Shown here: positions 50,161-61,067 of the stretch, one piece after another
Layout: each line of letters opens with the position of its first letter
Numbering within the stretch: position 1 is the stretch's first letter
Origin: an uncultured Brevibacillus sp.
GTDB lineage: Bacteria; Bacillota; Bacilli; Brevibacillales; Brevibacillaceae
DNA: 64,000 bases
Reading direction: 5' to 3'
Assembly: GCA_946402065.1 (NCBI GenBank)
Contig: CAMIVR010000008.1
Coordinates: forward strand, 1-64,000
The notes under the pieces: model-generated
What the model was told of the DNA's origin: nothing
What the model saw: only the letters and a program-made list of their open reading frames with translations
Databases searched by the model: none
Translations under genes and position numbers: made by a program

Positions 50161-50919
50161 TTATATTCCTCTTGCGTTCAAACTTGACAGAAATTGTTTT
50201 AATCGATCCGATTGAGGTTTGAGAAAAACCTCTTCAGGCTCTCCCTGCTCCACAATGTGTCCGCCATCCATGAAGACGATCCGATTGCCAACCTTTCGGG
50301 CAAAATCCATCTCATGGGTCACGATCACCATCGTCATTCCTTCGTCCGCCAAATCCTTGATGACGCTCAAAACCTCACCGACCAGCTCCGGGTCCAGAGC
50401 GGATGTCGGTTCATCGAAGAGGATCGCTTTAGGCTGCATGGCCAACGCTCGGGCAATTGCTACCCGCTGCTGTTGTCCCCCGGACAACTGATTGGGATAG
50501 TTCCCTTCCCTCTGGGACAAACCTACTTTTTCCAGAAAACGTTTCCCTATCTTTATTGCTTCGTATTTCTCCAGCTTCCGAACAATCACGGGGCCTTCAA
50601 TTACGTTTTCCAGCGCGGTTTTGTGCTGGAAAAGATTGAAGTTCTGGAAAACCATCCCCACTTCCCTGCGAATGCTGCAAATCTCTTCATCGGTGCGGGT
50701 ATGTTTATTTTTTCGATCAAAATGAACCTGTTTTCCATCTATATAGATGTCCCCTTCATCTGGAAGCTCCATGAAGTTCATCGTCCGCAGAAACGTACTT
50801 TTTCCGCTTCCGCTCGGCCCGATGACGACCACTACTTCTCCTTTTTTGACATGGAGAGAGATGCCTTTCAATACTTCAAGATTCTGAAAACTCTTCTTAA
50901 TGTCGCGAACCTGAATCAT
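50161..50919 (-). CDS. Polar amino acid ABC transporter ATP-binding protein
   Basis: [40 protein letters not shown]. Confidence 0.93.
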   Translation of the reverse strand: MIQVRDIKKSFQNLEVLKGISLHVKKGEVVVVIGPSGSGKSTFLRTMNFMELPDEGDIYIDGKQVHFDRKNKHTRTDEEICSIRREVGMVFQNFNLFQHKTALENVIEGPVIVRKLEKYEAIKIGKRFLEKVGLSQREGNYPNQLSGGQQQRVAIARALAMQPKAILFDEPTSALDPELVGEVLSVIKDLADEGMTMVIVTHEMDFARKVGNRIVFMDGGHIVEQGEPEEVFLKPQSDRLKQFLSSLNARGI

Positions 50920-51553
50920 AGCTCATCTTCCTCTCCAGAGAATCGACAAACTTGGCCATCGGGAAGTGCAGCAGCCAATAAATGATAGCAACAAGTGTAA
51001 AAATTTCCAGGTTGCGAAACGTGGACGAAGCCAGCATTTCGCCTGTATGCATCAGCTCGTTGACTGCAATCACCGCAGCCAGCGAAGAGTTCTTCAACAG
51101 CAAGATTGCCGAATTCCCCATAGGTGGAAGCACGTTCTTGATCGCTTGGGGCAAAATGATCCGTCGCATCGCAGTGGAATAGTTCATTCCGATTGAATAG
51201 GCAGCTTCCAGTTGTCCCTTGCCGACCGAGTGGATACCCGCGCGGAAAATTTCTGCAAGATAAGCCCCCTCATAAATCGATAAACCAATCAAGGCTGCCA
51301 TAAACGGGGTTAATTTAATGCCGATTTCGGGCAAGACAAAATAAACATACATGAGCTGAACCAACAGCGGTGTTCCTCGAATGATACTGATATAGAAGCC
51401 TGCTGCCTTATTCAGCAGCTTGTTGTCGGAAATACGTGCAAACGCAACAAACAAACCGATTACCAACGAGATGGCCAGAGAAAAAACTGTTAGCTCAATC
51501 GTTATGATGGTCCCTTTCAGCAAAAGCGGCAAAAACTCGACAAATCCAAACAT
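50897..51553 (-). CDS. Polar amino acid ABC transporter permease
   Basis: HisM-type permease, [35 protein letters not shown]. Confidence 0.92.
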   Translation of the reverse strand: MFGFVEFLPLLLKGTIITIELTVFSLAISLVIGLFVAFARISDNKLLNKAAGFYISIIRGTPLLVQLMYVYFVLPEIGIKLTPFMAALIGLSIYEGAYLAEIFRAGIHSVGKGQLEAAYSIGMNYSTAMRRIILPQAIKNVLPPMGNSAILLLKNSSLAAVIAVNELMHTGEMLASSTFRNLEIFTLVAIIYWLLHFPMAKFVDSLERKMSYDSGSRH

Positions 51554-51655
51554 AGGTCCCCCCCTCTTCTCTTCCATCACTCGTGACAATCGGCTTCGCG
51601 TAAAGGAGTGTCATGCTTTCATGCGAAGCCGTCTTACCTTCATTGTTTTGTTACA

Positions 51656-52468
51656 CTACAGTCCCCACTTGGAAACGATGATGGTAATATCTCCACTTTT
51701 CTGCAATTTTTCAATCGCAGCGTTCACAGCGTCCTGGAAATCCTTTGAACCTTTCGGGAAGCCGATACACACATCCCCGACCCATTGCGACTGGTAACCG
51801 CTTACAACCTTGATGTTCAGGTCTTTGTTTTCGCTCAGCATGTGCATAATGATCGGATAGTCACCGAGGAAGGCATCGATTCGGCCATTTTTCAACTCAG
51901 CTACCATGTCAGCTGTAGATTTGTAGCCCTGGCTTACAATGTCGGGATGCTCCTTCAACTTCTGGAAGTAGAGGCCACCTTCCTGGACGCCTACCTTCTT
52001 CCCTTTCAAATCGTCCAGGTTTTTGATCGAATTGTTGTCCGCAGCCACGACAATCGTTTCCCCATATGAGTAGACCGGGATTGAGAAATCGATAACCTTC
52101 GCCCGTTCCTCTGACTTCTGCATGCCCGCAGAAATCATGTTAATCTTGTCCGCTTCAAGAGATGGGATCAGGGTAGCAAACGTCATCGGGTTGATTTGCA
52201 CTTTGACGCCAAGCTCATCACCAATTCTGTTGGCAACGTCCACCATCAAACCCTCAATCTCATTCGATTTCGGATTCAAGAAAGTAAAGGGAGGCCCGGT
52301 TGGCGTCGAACCAACCTGGATGACGCCAGCAGCTTTGATTTTTTGTAAGTAGCCTGCCTCTGGAGCTTTTCCTCCCGGAGAAGAAGCTGATTCGCTGGAG
52401 CAAGCCGTGATGACAGAGGCCAATCCGACGATGAGCGCAATTGCAAGAACTGCTTTCCATTTTTTCAT
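51656..52468 (-). CDS. Amino acid ABC transporter substrate-binding lipoprotein
   Basis: Lipobox VITACSSE; SBP_bac_3 fold; VGSTPTGPPFTFLNPKSNEIEGLMVDVANRI. Confidence 0.93.
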   Translation of the reverse strand: MKKWKAVLAIALIVGLASVITACSSESASSPGGKAPEAGYLQKIKAAGVIQVGSTPTGPPFTFLNPKSNEIEGLMVDVANRIGDELGVKVQINPMTFATLIPSLEADKINMISAGMQKSEERAKVIDFSIPVYSYGETIVVAADNNSIKNLDDLKGKKVGVQEGGLYFQKLKEHPDIVSQGYKSTADMVAELKNGRIDAFLGDYPIIMHMLSENKDLNIKVVSGYQSQWVGDVCIGFPKGSKDFQDAVNAAIEKLQKSGDITIIVSKWGL

Positions 52469-52500
52469 GTATGAACACCCGCCTAAACAAAATATGTTGG

Positions 52501-53193
52501 TTATTGTTTGTAAGGCTGAAAAATATCTGCCAAATTAATCGGAATATCTTTATGGTTGTAGCGCAAATAGCTTTTCACCCGTGAAAAATGCTCCATAAAC
52601 ATGTTGACCGCCTTCTCTTCGTCTCTTTCACGAATCGCTGCTATGATGTTGCGGTGCTCGCAAGGAGCTAACGGACTCTCCGTCTGAACGCTATCGTAAA
52701 AGGCAAGAAACACGTTGGTCAGGTTGCACAGCTCGTTGCAATATTCCAACATCAGCTTGTTTCCGCTCATCTCCACCATTCCAAGATGAATATTGGTCGT
52801 GACAGGCAGAGCATCTCCGTACTCTCCCTGCTTGTACAGCTGCTCTTCGAGGTAGGTCAACTTTTCCAGCTCGTCCAGTTGCTCCGCGGTAGCCACCTTG
52901 CAAGCAAGCTTGACCGCTTCCAGCTCCAGTATCGTTCGCAAGTAAAAAACCTCTTCAATTTCCTCTACTGTCGGCTCATAAATATAGGCACCCTTGTTGG
53001 GAATAATTTGAACCAGCTTTTCGTATTGAAGTCTGCGCAGGACGTTGCGGATTGGGGTGCGGCTTACATTGAAAACCTCTGCAAGCTGTTCCTCATTCAG
53101 TTGCATTTTCGGTGGGATTTTGCGATTTAAGATCGCTTTTTTGATTTCTTCATAAACGTAATCTTCCAAAGAGACCTTTTCGTTTTTTTTCAT
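52501..53193 (-). CDS. GntR family (FadR/FCD subfamily) transcriptional regulator
   Basis: LNEEQLAEVFNVSRTPIRNVLRRLQYEKLVQIIPNKGAYI wHTH plus helical FCD domain. Confidence 0.92.
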   Translation of the reverse strand: MKKNEKVSLEDYVYEEIKKAILNRKIPPKMQLNEEQLAEVFNVSRTPIRNVLRRLQYEKLVQIIPNKGAYIYEPTVEEIEEVFYLRTILELEAVKLACKVATAEQLDELEKLTYLEEQLYKQGEYGDALPVTTNIHLGMVEMSGNKLMLEYCNELCNLTNVFLAFYDSVQTESPLAPCEHRNIIAAIRERDEEKAVNMFMEHFSRVKSYLRYNHKDIPINLADIFQPYKQ

Positions 53194-53216
53194 TGTGAAC
53201 CGCTCCTTACACAATC

Positions 53217-53253
53217 CTGTATTTGATTTTTGGATACAATTTTTCAAATACAG
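53217..53253. promoter_or_regulatory. Palindromic operator region upstream of gntR
   Basis: CTGTATTTGA / TCAAATACAG 10-bp arms flanking TTGGATACAA (revcomp TTGTATCCAA). Confidence 0.65.
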
Positions 53254-53307
53254 TGTAAAGCCCGGGACTTGCGCTTGTCAAACCTCGCTTATTCAGTTTT
53301 GAACAGA

Positions 53308-54303
53308 TTAAATCAGTGAAGTTTGGTGTTCCATCAAGGACAGTGTTATTCCGATCTTTTTGTTGACAGCCAATTCCAGCAATTTCTTGCCAACCGCCAC
53401 ATCCTCTGTCGCCATCCCAACATTGCAGGCGATGATTTTTTCCTGATTGTTCTCGCGTCCCGCTCGTTTGCTGAGAACAATTTCACCTATCTCGTGATAA
53501 CTCTCCGGCAATCCACCCGGAAACGCGCCCCGGTCAGCAAAGAATTGGGTTTGGCCCCAGTCATCGGTAATGAACTTATCCATTTTCCGGATGCTTTCGC
53601 CCCATGCTTTCCCCGACTCCAGTCCTACCCCAAATACCCCTTCCTTCAGCCATTCAAATTCAATGATCGGCTTAGGCAGGCTTTGCGATGCGGTAATCAC
53701 AATATCGCTGTCGACAACGACTTCCTCTGGACTTGCTACCTTAACGATTTCCAAACCAGTCTTCTCGCTCATAACCTCAACATAATCGTCGGCCGCTTCT
53801 TCCTTGATGTCATACACTTTCACTTTTTTGAGGTCTGGCAGCACTTCTTTCAGGGCCAGAATGTGGAAGCGACCTTGCACACCGGCACCGATGACGCCCA
53901 CTGTTTCCGAATCCATTCGGGCACAATATTTGGCCGTTACCGCTGTGACGGCTGCCGTTCGGACCGCAGTAATCCAGCGGCAGTCCATAATGGCCGCCGG
54001 CACACCTGTTTCAACATCATTCAGAACAAGCAATCCAAGGATTTGCGGCAGTCCGTACTTGTAATTTTCCGGGTATCCACTTACCCATTTGATTCCACAT
54101 ACATCCATTGCCGGGATAAAAGCGGGCATAGCGTGAATAAATGTATTTTTGATCGGATGCACGCCCGGTTTTGGCGGTAGCTCAACCGCTTTCTTCCCGT
54201 GCTCAGCCAGCACCTGCTCGATGATGTCAATAACATCGGCCATGCCCAAACCTAGCTGTATTACCTCTTCCTGTGACAGATACAGCAGCTCAACCTTCTC
54301 CAT
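53308..54303 (-). CDS. Ornithine cyclodeaminase / mu-crystallin family protein
   Basis: GVIGAGVQGRFHILALKEVLPDLKKVKVYDI, KWVSGYPENYKYGLPQILGLLVLND. Confidence 0.9.
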   Translation of the reverse strand: MEKVELLYLSQEEVIQLGLGMADVIDIIEQVLAEHGKKAVELPPKPGVHPIKNTFIHAMPAFIPAMDVCGIKWVSGYPENYKYGLPQILGLLVLNDVETGVPAAIMDCRWITAVRTAAVTAVTAKYCARMDSETVGVIGAGVQGRFHILALKEVLPDLKKVKVYDIKEEAADDYVEVMSEKTGLEIVKVASPEEVVVDSDIVITASQSLPKPIIEFEWLKEGVFGVGLESGKAWGESIRKMDKFITDDWGQTQFFADRGAFPGGLPESYHEIGEIVLSKRAGRENNQEKIIACNVGMATEDVAVGKKLLELAVNKKIGITLSLMEHQTSLI

Positions 54304-54401
54304 TCCTCGTCCTCGCTTTCTCTACGATGAATTGCCACGATCCATGTTCATTTATTGAATTTTCAATTGAATATAAACCACCACCTTCAATGAATACTTT
54401 A

Positions 54402-54423
54402 TTGTATACAACATTGTATCCAA
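54402..54423. promoter_or_regulatory. Two GntR-type operator-like motifs upstream of OCD-like gene
   Basis: TTGTATACAA (54402-54411) and TTGTATCCAA (54414-54423); latter identical to site upstream of gntR. Confidence 0.6.
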
Positions 54424-54506
54424 TAAACCTATCATAATCGCTTGTGGCGAAAAAAGAAAGAGTTTTTTTATTATTTTGAGTTGGGGGAAAGATTAAAAAC
54501 ACAAAG

Positions 54507-54530
54507 ACCCAGAGCCATCAAGACTCTGGG
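54507..54530 (-). terminator. Probable terminator downstream of tlyA
   Basis: CCCAGAG...CTCTGGG hairpin followed on minus strand by TCTTTGTGTTTTT. Confidence 0.5.
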
Positions 54531-54685
54531 CATACATATCATCTATAGTCGTAATCATTCATCCGCTTTCACAATCCCCAGCGAATGCGAATGATCGTAC
54601 TCAAATGGTAGCGCTCATCGAAAACATCTCGCAACCTTTGTCAATTCAGTGATCTACAACGATGCTGCCGCATTTGGCAATCGAG

Positions 54686-55501
54686 CTATTTCAACGCTTG
54701 GTGAGCCAGCTCGACGGTGCGCCTGATTTCCTGCAGCCAGTCCGTGGCATCCTCCGGGCCGCTGGCGGCTTTTTTCGCGTGCAGCAAAAATTCAATGTTG
54801 CCTTCTCCTCCCGTGATCGGGGAATAATGCAGCCCTTTGATCGTAAAGCCAAGCGACTGGGCAAACCCGACAATCCGCTCAAGCACCTCGATATGAATCG
54901 CCGGATCGCGGACGATTCCGTTTTTCCCCACGTTTTCTTTGCCTGCCTCGAATTGCGGCTTGACCAATGCCAGCACGTCGCCGTCCGGTTTCAGGAAGCG
55001 ATACAGCACTGGCAAGATCATGCGCAATGAAATAAAGGATACGTCGATCGACGCCATATCGGGCATTTCGTGAGGAAATTCATCCGGGTCCATATGGCGA
55101 AAGTTGGTCCGCTCCATCACCACCACGCGTTCGTCCTGGCGCAAGGACCAGGCCAGCTGGCCATAGCCGACGTCAATCGCATAGACCAGCCTCGCTCCGT
55201 GCTGTAGCGCACAATCGGTAAAGCCACCGGTCGAAGCGCCGATGTCCATCATCACTTTGCCGTTTAAATCAATCCCGAACTGGCGAATCGCCTTCTCCAG
55301 CTTTACCCCGCCGCGACTGACGTACGGGTGAACTTCGCCTTTCACGGTGATGGCAGCGTCGACAGGCACTTTCGTCCCGGCTTTGTCGCAGCGCTCGCCA
55401 GCGACCAGAACGAGACCGGCCATCAACGCCGCTTTTGCTTTTTCTCTCGTAGCGAAATGGCCCTGTTCGACCAGTAATACATCGATTCGTTCTTTTTTCA
55501 T
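54686..55501 (-). CDS. TlyA family RNA methyltransferase (YqxC)
   Basis: S4 domain RIDVLLVEQGHFATREKAKAALMAG, SAM motif MMDIGASTGGFTDCALQ. Confidence 0.92.
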   Translation of the reverse strand: MKKERIDVLLVEQGHFATREKAKAALMAGLVLVAGERCDKAGTKVPVDAAITVKGEVHPYVSRGGVKLEKAIRQFGIDLNGKVMMDIGASTGGFTDCALQHGARLVYAIDVGYGQLAWSLRQDERVVVMERTNFRHMDPDEFPHEMPDMASIDVSFISLRMILPVLYRFLKPDGDVLALVKPQFEAGKENVGKNGIVRDPAIHIEVLERIVGFAQSLGFTIKGLHYSPITGGEGNIEFLLHAKKAASGPEDATDWLQEIRRTVELAHQALK

Positions 55502-55507
55502 CGTTTC

Positions 55508-57373
55508 CTATGCCCTCTGCTTACTTGGCAGGATGCTGGACCGTACACGGGCGGCAATCGCGTCCGCCGTGAGTCCCACCTCCGCGCGCTGTTCCTTTAC
55601 GCTGCCGTGCTCGACGAAATAGTCAGGGACGCCGAATGGCGTAACCACCGTATCGTGGTATCCTGCCTGGGCGAGGAATTCCATGACAGCACTACCAAAG
55701 CCGCCTGAAACCGAGCCTTCTTCCACGGTGATCAGCTCGTAGCCTTCCTTGGCCAGCTGAATCAACAGCTCCTCGTCCAGCGGCTTGCAGAAGCGGGCAT
55801 TGACGAGCATCGGGTAAATGCTTTCCTGTCGCAGCATCTGTACGGCTTGCTCGGCGATTTCAAAAATGTGGCCGAACGAAAGGATTGCCACGCCCTTGCC
55901 CTCGGATACGATCTCGGCCTTGCCGATCGGCAGGACTTTCAGCTCCTCATCCATTTTCACGCCGCGCACATTCAACCTCGGGTAGCGGTAGGAGATCGGT
56001 CCTTCATCGTAGACAAGCGCCGTCTTCATCATGTGCTGCAGTTCATTTTCGTCTTTCGGCGCCATGATCACCATATGGGGAATCGCCCGCATAAAGGCGA
56101 TATCGTAGACTCCCTGGTGGGTTTCGCCATCGGCCCCGACGAGTCCGGCGCGATCGACCGCAAAGACGACATTGCACTTCTGGCGGGCGACGTCGTGAAT
56201 CAATTGGTCGTACGCCCGCTGCAAAAACGTCGAGTACACCGCATACACCGGCTTCATCCCTTGCAGGGCGAGCGCGGCACTGAATGTACAAGCATGCTGC
56301 TCGGCAATTCCGACGTCGAACAGGCGGTCAGGAAAAATTTTTCCGAACTTGATCAGGCCCGAACCGGCCGGCATCGCCGGAGTAATCGCCACGACGCGCT
56401 TATCCTCCTTGGCCAGGCGGATCATCGTATCGGCAAAGACAGACGTATAGGTCGGTGCTGACTTGGCAGACTCTCCTGACTCGATCTTGTACGTGCCGAT
56501 TCCGTGCCATTTCACTGAATCTGCTTCGGCCGGAGCGTAGCCTTTGCCTTTTTTCGTGATCGCGTGGACGAGCACGGGGCCTTTTGTCTGGGATGCCGTT
56601 TTCAGGGCGTCGAGCAGCAAGTCGAGATTATGGCCGTCGATGGGACCGATGTAGGTAAATCCGAACTCTTCAAAGAGCACACCGGAGACGAGCAAATACT
56701 TCATGCTGTCTTTAAACCGCTCCGCCAGCTGGGCCAGCTTGCCGCCGACCGAGGGGATCGACTTGAGCAGATGCTCCAGTTCGTCCTTTGCCCGTTTGTA
56801 CGTCGAGTCTGTTCGCAGCTTGCCGAGATAGTTGTGCAGGGCGCCGACGTTCGGGGCGATCGACATTTCATTGTCGTTGAGGATGACGATTACGTTCTTT
56901 TTCTCATGGCCGATGTGGTTGAGCGCTTCCAGTGCCATACCGCCTGTCAGTGCGCCGTCGCCGATCACAGCCACGACATGGTTTTTCTCGCCTTTGAGAT
57001 CGCGTGCCGCGGCCATTCCCATCGCAGCAGACAGCGACGTGCTGCTATGCCCGGTCTCCCAGACGTCATGGGCGCTTTCCGACATTTTCGGGAACCCGCA
57101 CAAGCCTTTGTACTGGCGCAGCGTCGGAAACAGCTCGCGCCGCCCGGTCAACAGCTTATGTACGTAAGCCTGATGCCCGACGTCCCAAATGAGCTTGTCT
57201 CGAGGACTGTTGAAGTAATAATGAAGGGCCAGAGTCAACTCGACGACACCCAGATTCGGTGCCAGGTGTCCGCCTGTTTTGGCCAGATTGACGATGAGAA
57301 ATTCGCGTATTTCCTCCGCTAATCGCGTCAACTGCGGAATCGTTAGCTTTTTGATATCTTCCGGGCTATTCAT
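55508..57373 (-). CDS. dxs: 1-deoxy-D-xylulose-5-phosphate synthase
   Basis: [40 protein letters not shown]. Confidence 0.96.
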   Translation of the reverse strand: MNSPEDIKKLTIPQLTRLAEEIREFLIVNLAKTGGHLAPNLGVVELTLALHYYFNSPRDKLIWDVGHQAYVHKLLTGRRELFPTLRQYKGLCGFPKMSESAHDVWETGHSSTSLSAAMGMAAARDLKGEKNHVVAVIGDGALTGGMALEALNHIGHEKKNVIVILNDNEMSIAPNVGALHNYLGKLRTDSTYKRAKDELEHLLKSIPSVGGKLAQLAERFKDSMKYLLVSGVLFEEFGFTYIGPIDGHNLDLLLDALKTASQTKGPVLVHAITKKGKGYAPAEADSVKWHGIGTYKIESGESAKSAPTYTSVFADTMIRLAKEDKRVVAITPAMPAGSGLIKFGKIFPDRLFDVGIAEQHACTFSAALALQGMKPVYAVYSTFLQRAYDQLIHDVARQKCNVVFAVDRAGLVGADGETHQGVYDIAFMRAIPHMVIMAPKDENELQHMMKTALVYDEGPISYRYPRLNVRGVKMDEELKVLPIGKAEIVSEGKGVAILSFGHIFEIAEQAVQMLRQESIYPMLVNARFCKPLDEELLIQLAKEGYELITVEEGSVSGGFGSAVMEFLAQAGYHDTVVTPFGVPDYFVEHGSVKEQRAEVGLTADAIAARVRSSILPSKQRA

Positions 57374-57517
57374 GTTTGATAACAACAGAAAACCCCTCGC
57401 TTTCAAATAAATCGCGCCTGATGATGCAATGGCACTACTAAAACCTTGATTCATTATAAACGTTTTCCGCAGAAATCTCCACTTTGTCTATCGTCACGGT
57501 CTTGCCATGGGTAAAAA

Positions 57518-57542
57518 GAAAGACACCTGATTAGGTGCCTGA
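57518..57542 (-). terminator. Terminator after ispA
   Basis: Minus strand AGGCACCTaatCAGGTGTCTTTCTTTTT. Confidence 0.75.
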
Positions 57543-57569
57543 ACGCTTCCTGATGCAATTGGTACACTT

Positions 57570-58466
57570 TTAATGAAGCCGCTCGATGACGTAATCGGCG
57601 AGGGCGTGCAGCATCGACTCATGGATGTCGATCGACTCGAGCGCTTGTTTGGCTTCAGCCACGAGTGAATGCAGCTTGTCGCGGGAGGCATTCATCCCGA
57701 GCAGCGCAGGATATGTAGCTTTGTTGCGATTGGCGTCACTGCCGACCGCTTTGCCGAGCAGAACAGCGTCTCCTTCCACGTTCAGGATGTCATCCTGGAT
57801 TTGGAAGGCCAATCCGATGCATACACCGTAGCGAGTCAGCGCCTCTAGCTGCCGCTCGTCCGCTTCTGCCAAATAACCGCCGCCACGCAATGCCGCGACG
57901 AGCAAGTCCCCGGTTTTATGTAAATGAATGTATTCGAGCTGATCGAGGGAGAGCGCCTGACCCTCGCCTTCAATATCTGCCATCTGGCCGCCGACCATCC
58001 CGCGGGCGCCTGCACGCCGGCCCAATTCGGCAATCAGCTTGACAGTGGTCGCCGCCTCCACCTCGGGGTGCTGCATGTACGCTTCGGCAATATAGGAAAA
58101 GGCCCGCGTCAACAGGGCATCGCCTGCCAAAATCGCTGTCGCTTCCCCGTACACCTTGTGGTTCGTCGGCTTGCCGCGGCGCAGATCATCGTCATCCATC
58201 GCTGGCAGATCGTCGTGGACCAAGGAATAGGTATGGATCATTTCCAGTGCCAGCGCGTAGGGCAGCCCCCGTTCGATCGGCTGGTTCAGCGCTTCCAGCG
58301 TGGCCAGGACAAGAATCGGGCGCAGCCGCTTGCCGCCAGCCAGCAGCGAATACGACATCGACTCGAACAATTTATCCGGCACACCGGCCTGTTCCAGTGA
58401 CGTCGGCAGATTGCTTTCCACAAGCTGAATTTTCTCCTGGAGGTAATCGGAAAGGGCCTTCTGCAT
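57570..58466 (-). CDS. ispA: Polyprenyl synthase (farnesyl diphosphate synthase)
   Basis: LVHDDLPAMDDDDLRRGKPTNHKVYGEATAILAGDALL. Confidence 0.95.
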   Translation of the reverse strand: MQKALSDYLQEKIQLVESNLPTSLEQAGVPDKLFESMSYSLLAGGKRLRPILVLATLEALNQPIERGLPYALALEMIHTYSLVHDDLPAMDDDDLRRGKPTNHKVYGEATAILAGDALLTRAFSYIAEAYMQHPEVEAATTVKLIAELGRRAGARGMVGGQMADIEGEGQALSLDQLEYIHLHKTGDLLVAALRGGGYLAEADERQLEALTRYGVCIGLAFQIQDDILNVEGDAVLLGKAVGSDANRNKATYPALLGMNASRDKLHSLVAEAKQALESIDIHESMLHALADYVIERLH

Positions 58467-58720
58467 TACAGCTCTCCCTCCAACTGAAACGGTTTTTCTT
58501 TGCCTTCGCCGTTCTCTTCCAGCAACAGCGTAATTTGCGCTTCGATCGCATCCAGCTTCTTGCCGCAGAGACGGGCGAGATTGACGCCTTCCTGATACAG
58601 GACAATCGCTTCTTCCAGCGGGACGTCGCCCTCTTCCAGGCGGCGTACGACGCCCTCCAGGCGATTCATTGCTTCCTCGTATGTAAGTTCCGTTTCTTGT
58701 TCCGGTTTTTTACGAGCCAT
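58466..58720 (-). CDS. xseB: Exodeoxyribonuclease VII small subunit
   Basis: LTYEEAMNRLEGVVRRLEEGDVPLEEAIVLYQEGVNLARLCGKKLDAIE. Confidence 0.95.
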   Translation of the reverse strand: MARKKPEQETELTYEEAMNRLEGVVRRLEEGDVPLEEAIVLYQEGVNLARLCGKKLDAIEAQITLLLEENGEGKEKPFQLEGEL

Positions 58721-60074
58721 CCTCTGTTCCCTCCCGAATGATCTCCCTGACTTCGGTGCCGACTGTTCCATCTTTTAATCGTATCACGAGCTTGTCCCCC
58801 GTGGCAATGTCATCGACGGACTTCATCAGCTTGCCATCCTGATAAACCAGTGAATACCCACGCTGCATGATTTTTAGCGGACTGAGTGCATCCAGCTGGG
58901 CCAGCGCATGGTTCCATGTATAGCGTGCCTCGGTTACTTTTTTCTCCATCAACTGGTCGAGCTTTTTCAACGTGCTCCGCAAGTCGCTCTGTCTCTGTCC
59001 GAGCTGCTCCGGCAGGCGCGTCCGTTTGACCAGCTGCTGCAGGTAATTGATTCTTTCCCGCTCCCGTCTGACTTTGAGCGCGAGCGTGCTCTCCAGGCGC
59101 AGGCGGGCGTCTTCGATCCGCTGCCGCGATTCGTCCAGCCGTCGCTGCGGTTTGCGCAGGGCATAGGAATTTTGCAGTTGGGCCAGACGCTTGCGTTCTG
59201 TCTGGAGGTGTACGTGCATAGCGCGGTGCAGCCGCTCTTCCGTCTGTCTCACTTTTCCCAGATACTCCATGTAATGCGGGACGGCGAGCTCTGCTGCTGC
59301 TGTCGGCGTCGCTGCCCGCACGTCTGCGACAAAGTCGGCAATCGTAAAATCGGTTTCGTGTCCGACGGCTGATATGATCGGAATTGCTGAAGCGCTGATG
59401 GCACGCGCTACGTATTCATCGTTGAACGCCCACAACTCTTCAATCGAGCCACCGCCGCGACCGACGATCAGTACGTCGAGATCCGCCTGTCGATTGGCCT
59501 GTTGAATGGCACGAATGATCGAGGCTGGTGCTTCCACCCCCTGGACGAGCGCCGGAATGACGACGATGGCAGTCTGGGGCAGTCGGCGTTTGATCGTCGT
59601 GCACATATCGCGCAGGGCTGCACCCGTCGGCGAGGTGACGATGCCGATCTTGCGCGGAAACAATGGCAGCTGCCGCTTCCGCTCGGGCGCAAACAGGCCT
59701 TCTCGGCTGAGCTTTTCTTTTAGCTGTTCAAACGCCAGATACAGCGAGCCCAATCCGTCCGGCTGCATCTCTCTGGCGTACAGCTGGTAAGCCCCGTCCC
59801 GTTCAAAGACAGAAATGGAACCACGCACGATTGCCTTGGTTCCATCTTTGGGGACGAATTTCAGAAAGCGGTTATAGCTCTGAAACATAATGGCTTTGAT
59901 CCTGGAATCTTTGTCTTTTAAGGTAAAGTACATGTGTCCGCTGCTGTGATGCGTGAAGTTGGAAATCTCGCCCCTGATCCACAGATCAGACAGCTGCTCA
60001 TCGCGTTCCAGCCGTTGTTTCATGTACTTGTTGACCTGACTCACCGACCAAATCTCGCTAGCCTTCATTTTCAT
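58710..60074 (-). CDS. xseA: Exodeoxyribonuclease VII large subunit
   Basis: LWIRGEISNFTHHSSGHMYFTLKDKDSRI, GRGGGSIEELWAFNDEYVARAI. Confidence 0.95.
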   Translation of the reverse strand: MKMKASEIWSVSQVNKYMKQRLERDEQLSDLWIRGEISNFTHHSSGHMYFTLKDKDSRIKAIMFQSYNRFLKFVPKDGTKAIVRGSISVFERDGAYQLYAREMQPDGLGSLYLAFEQLKEKLSREGLFAPERKRQLPLFPRKIGIVTSPTGAALRDMCTTIKRRLPQTAIVVIPALVQGVEAPASIIRAIQQANRQADLDVLIVGRGGGSIEELWAFNDEYVARAISASAIPIISAVGHETDFTIADFVADVRAATPTAAAELAVPHYMEYLGKVRQTEERLHRAMHVHLQTERKRLAQLQNSYALRKPQRRLDESRQRIEDARLRLESTLALKVRRERERINYLQQLVKRTRLPEQLGQRQSDLRSTLKKLDQLMEKKVTEARYTWNHALAQLDALSPLKIMQRGYSLVYQDGKLMKSVDDIATGDKLVIRLKDGTVGTEVREIIREGTEDGS

Positions 60075-60118
60075 CCCCTTCCCTTCGCTATGTTTAGCGT
60101 GCCGCTCTGTTTGCACGT

Positions 60119-60973
60119 TTATCGTGCAATTCTACTGGCAGCTGAACGCACCGTGTTTTGCAGCAGCATGGTGATGGTCATGGGACCAACGCCACCCGGA
60201 ACCGGTGTTATGTAACTGGCTATGTCCACAAGCTCGTCAAATTTGCAATCGCCCACCAGTTTGCCGGTTTCAATCCGGTTTACACCTACGTCAATGACGA
60301 TCGCTCCCGGCTTGACGTGCTCTTTGCCAATCACCTGCGGTTTGCCGATCGCTGCAACGAGAATGTCAGCCTGACGCGTGATCTCTGCAAGCGAAGCCGT
60401 ACGGGAGTGGCAGATCGTCACCGTGGCATTTTCCTGCAGTAACAGCAGTGCGACCGGCTTGCCGACGATGTTGCTGCGCCCGATGACGACAGCGTGCTTG
60501 CCTGTAATGTCTGTTCCGGTCGATTTAATCAGCTCGATGATGCCGTGCGGCGTACAGGGCAGGAACGTTTCGTTGCCGATCACCATGTTGCCGACGCTGA
60601 CCGGGTGAAAGCCGTCGACGTCTTTGTCAGGATGAATCGTGTCGATCACGGCTTTTTCCGAGATGTGCGCGGGCAGTGGAAGCTGCACGAGGATGCCGTC
60701 TACTTCCGGATCCTGATTCAACCGCTCAATCGTCTGCAGCAGCTCGGCTTCGCTGACCGTCGCTTCCATCCGGATGACTTCCGAACGTATCCCTACTTCG
60801 CCGCACGCTTTGATTTTCCCTCTTACATAGGACTCTGACGCCGGGTTGTTGCCGACCAGTACGACGACCAGCCCCGGTGTAACGCCGCGATCGATGATCA
60901 TCTTCACTTCCTGTGTCAATCGTTCGCGAATTGTCTTGGCTACTTCTTTCCCATCTATGATCATAGCTGTCAT
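60119..60973 (-). CDS. folD: Bifunctional methylene-THF dehydrogenase/cyclohydrolase
   Basis: [55 protein letters not shown]. Confidence 0.96.
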   Translation of the reverse strand: MTAMIIDGKEVAKTIRERLTQEVKMIIDRGVTPGLVVVLVGNNPASESYVRGKIKACGEVGIRSEVIRMEATVSEAELLQTIERLNQDPEVDGILVQLPLPAHISEKAVIDTIHPDKDVDGFHPVSVGNMVIGNETFLPCTPHGIIELIKSTGTDITGKHAVVIGRSNIVGKPVALLLLQENATVTICHSRTASLAEITRQADILVAAIGKPQVIGKEHVKPGAIVIDVGVNRIETGKLVGDCKFDELVDIASYITPVPGGVGPMTITMLLQNTVRSAASRIAR

Positions 60974-61067
60974 TTTCGCTTAACCCTCCCTGATTTGGAT
61001 AACCTACTATCTAGTGTATCGGGTAAAGGTCATTGTGTAAAGGCGAATTTTATTTGTAATACCGTCA

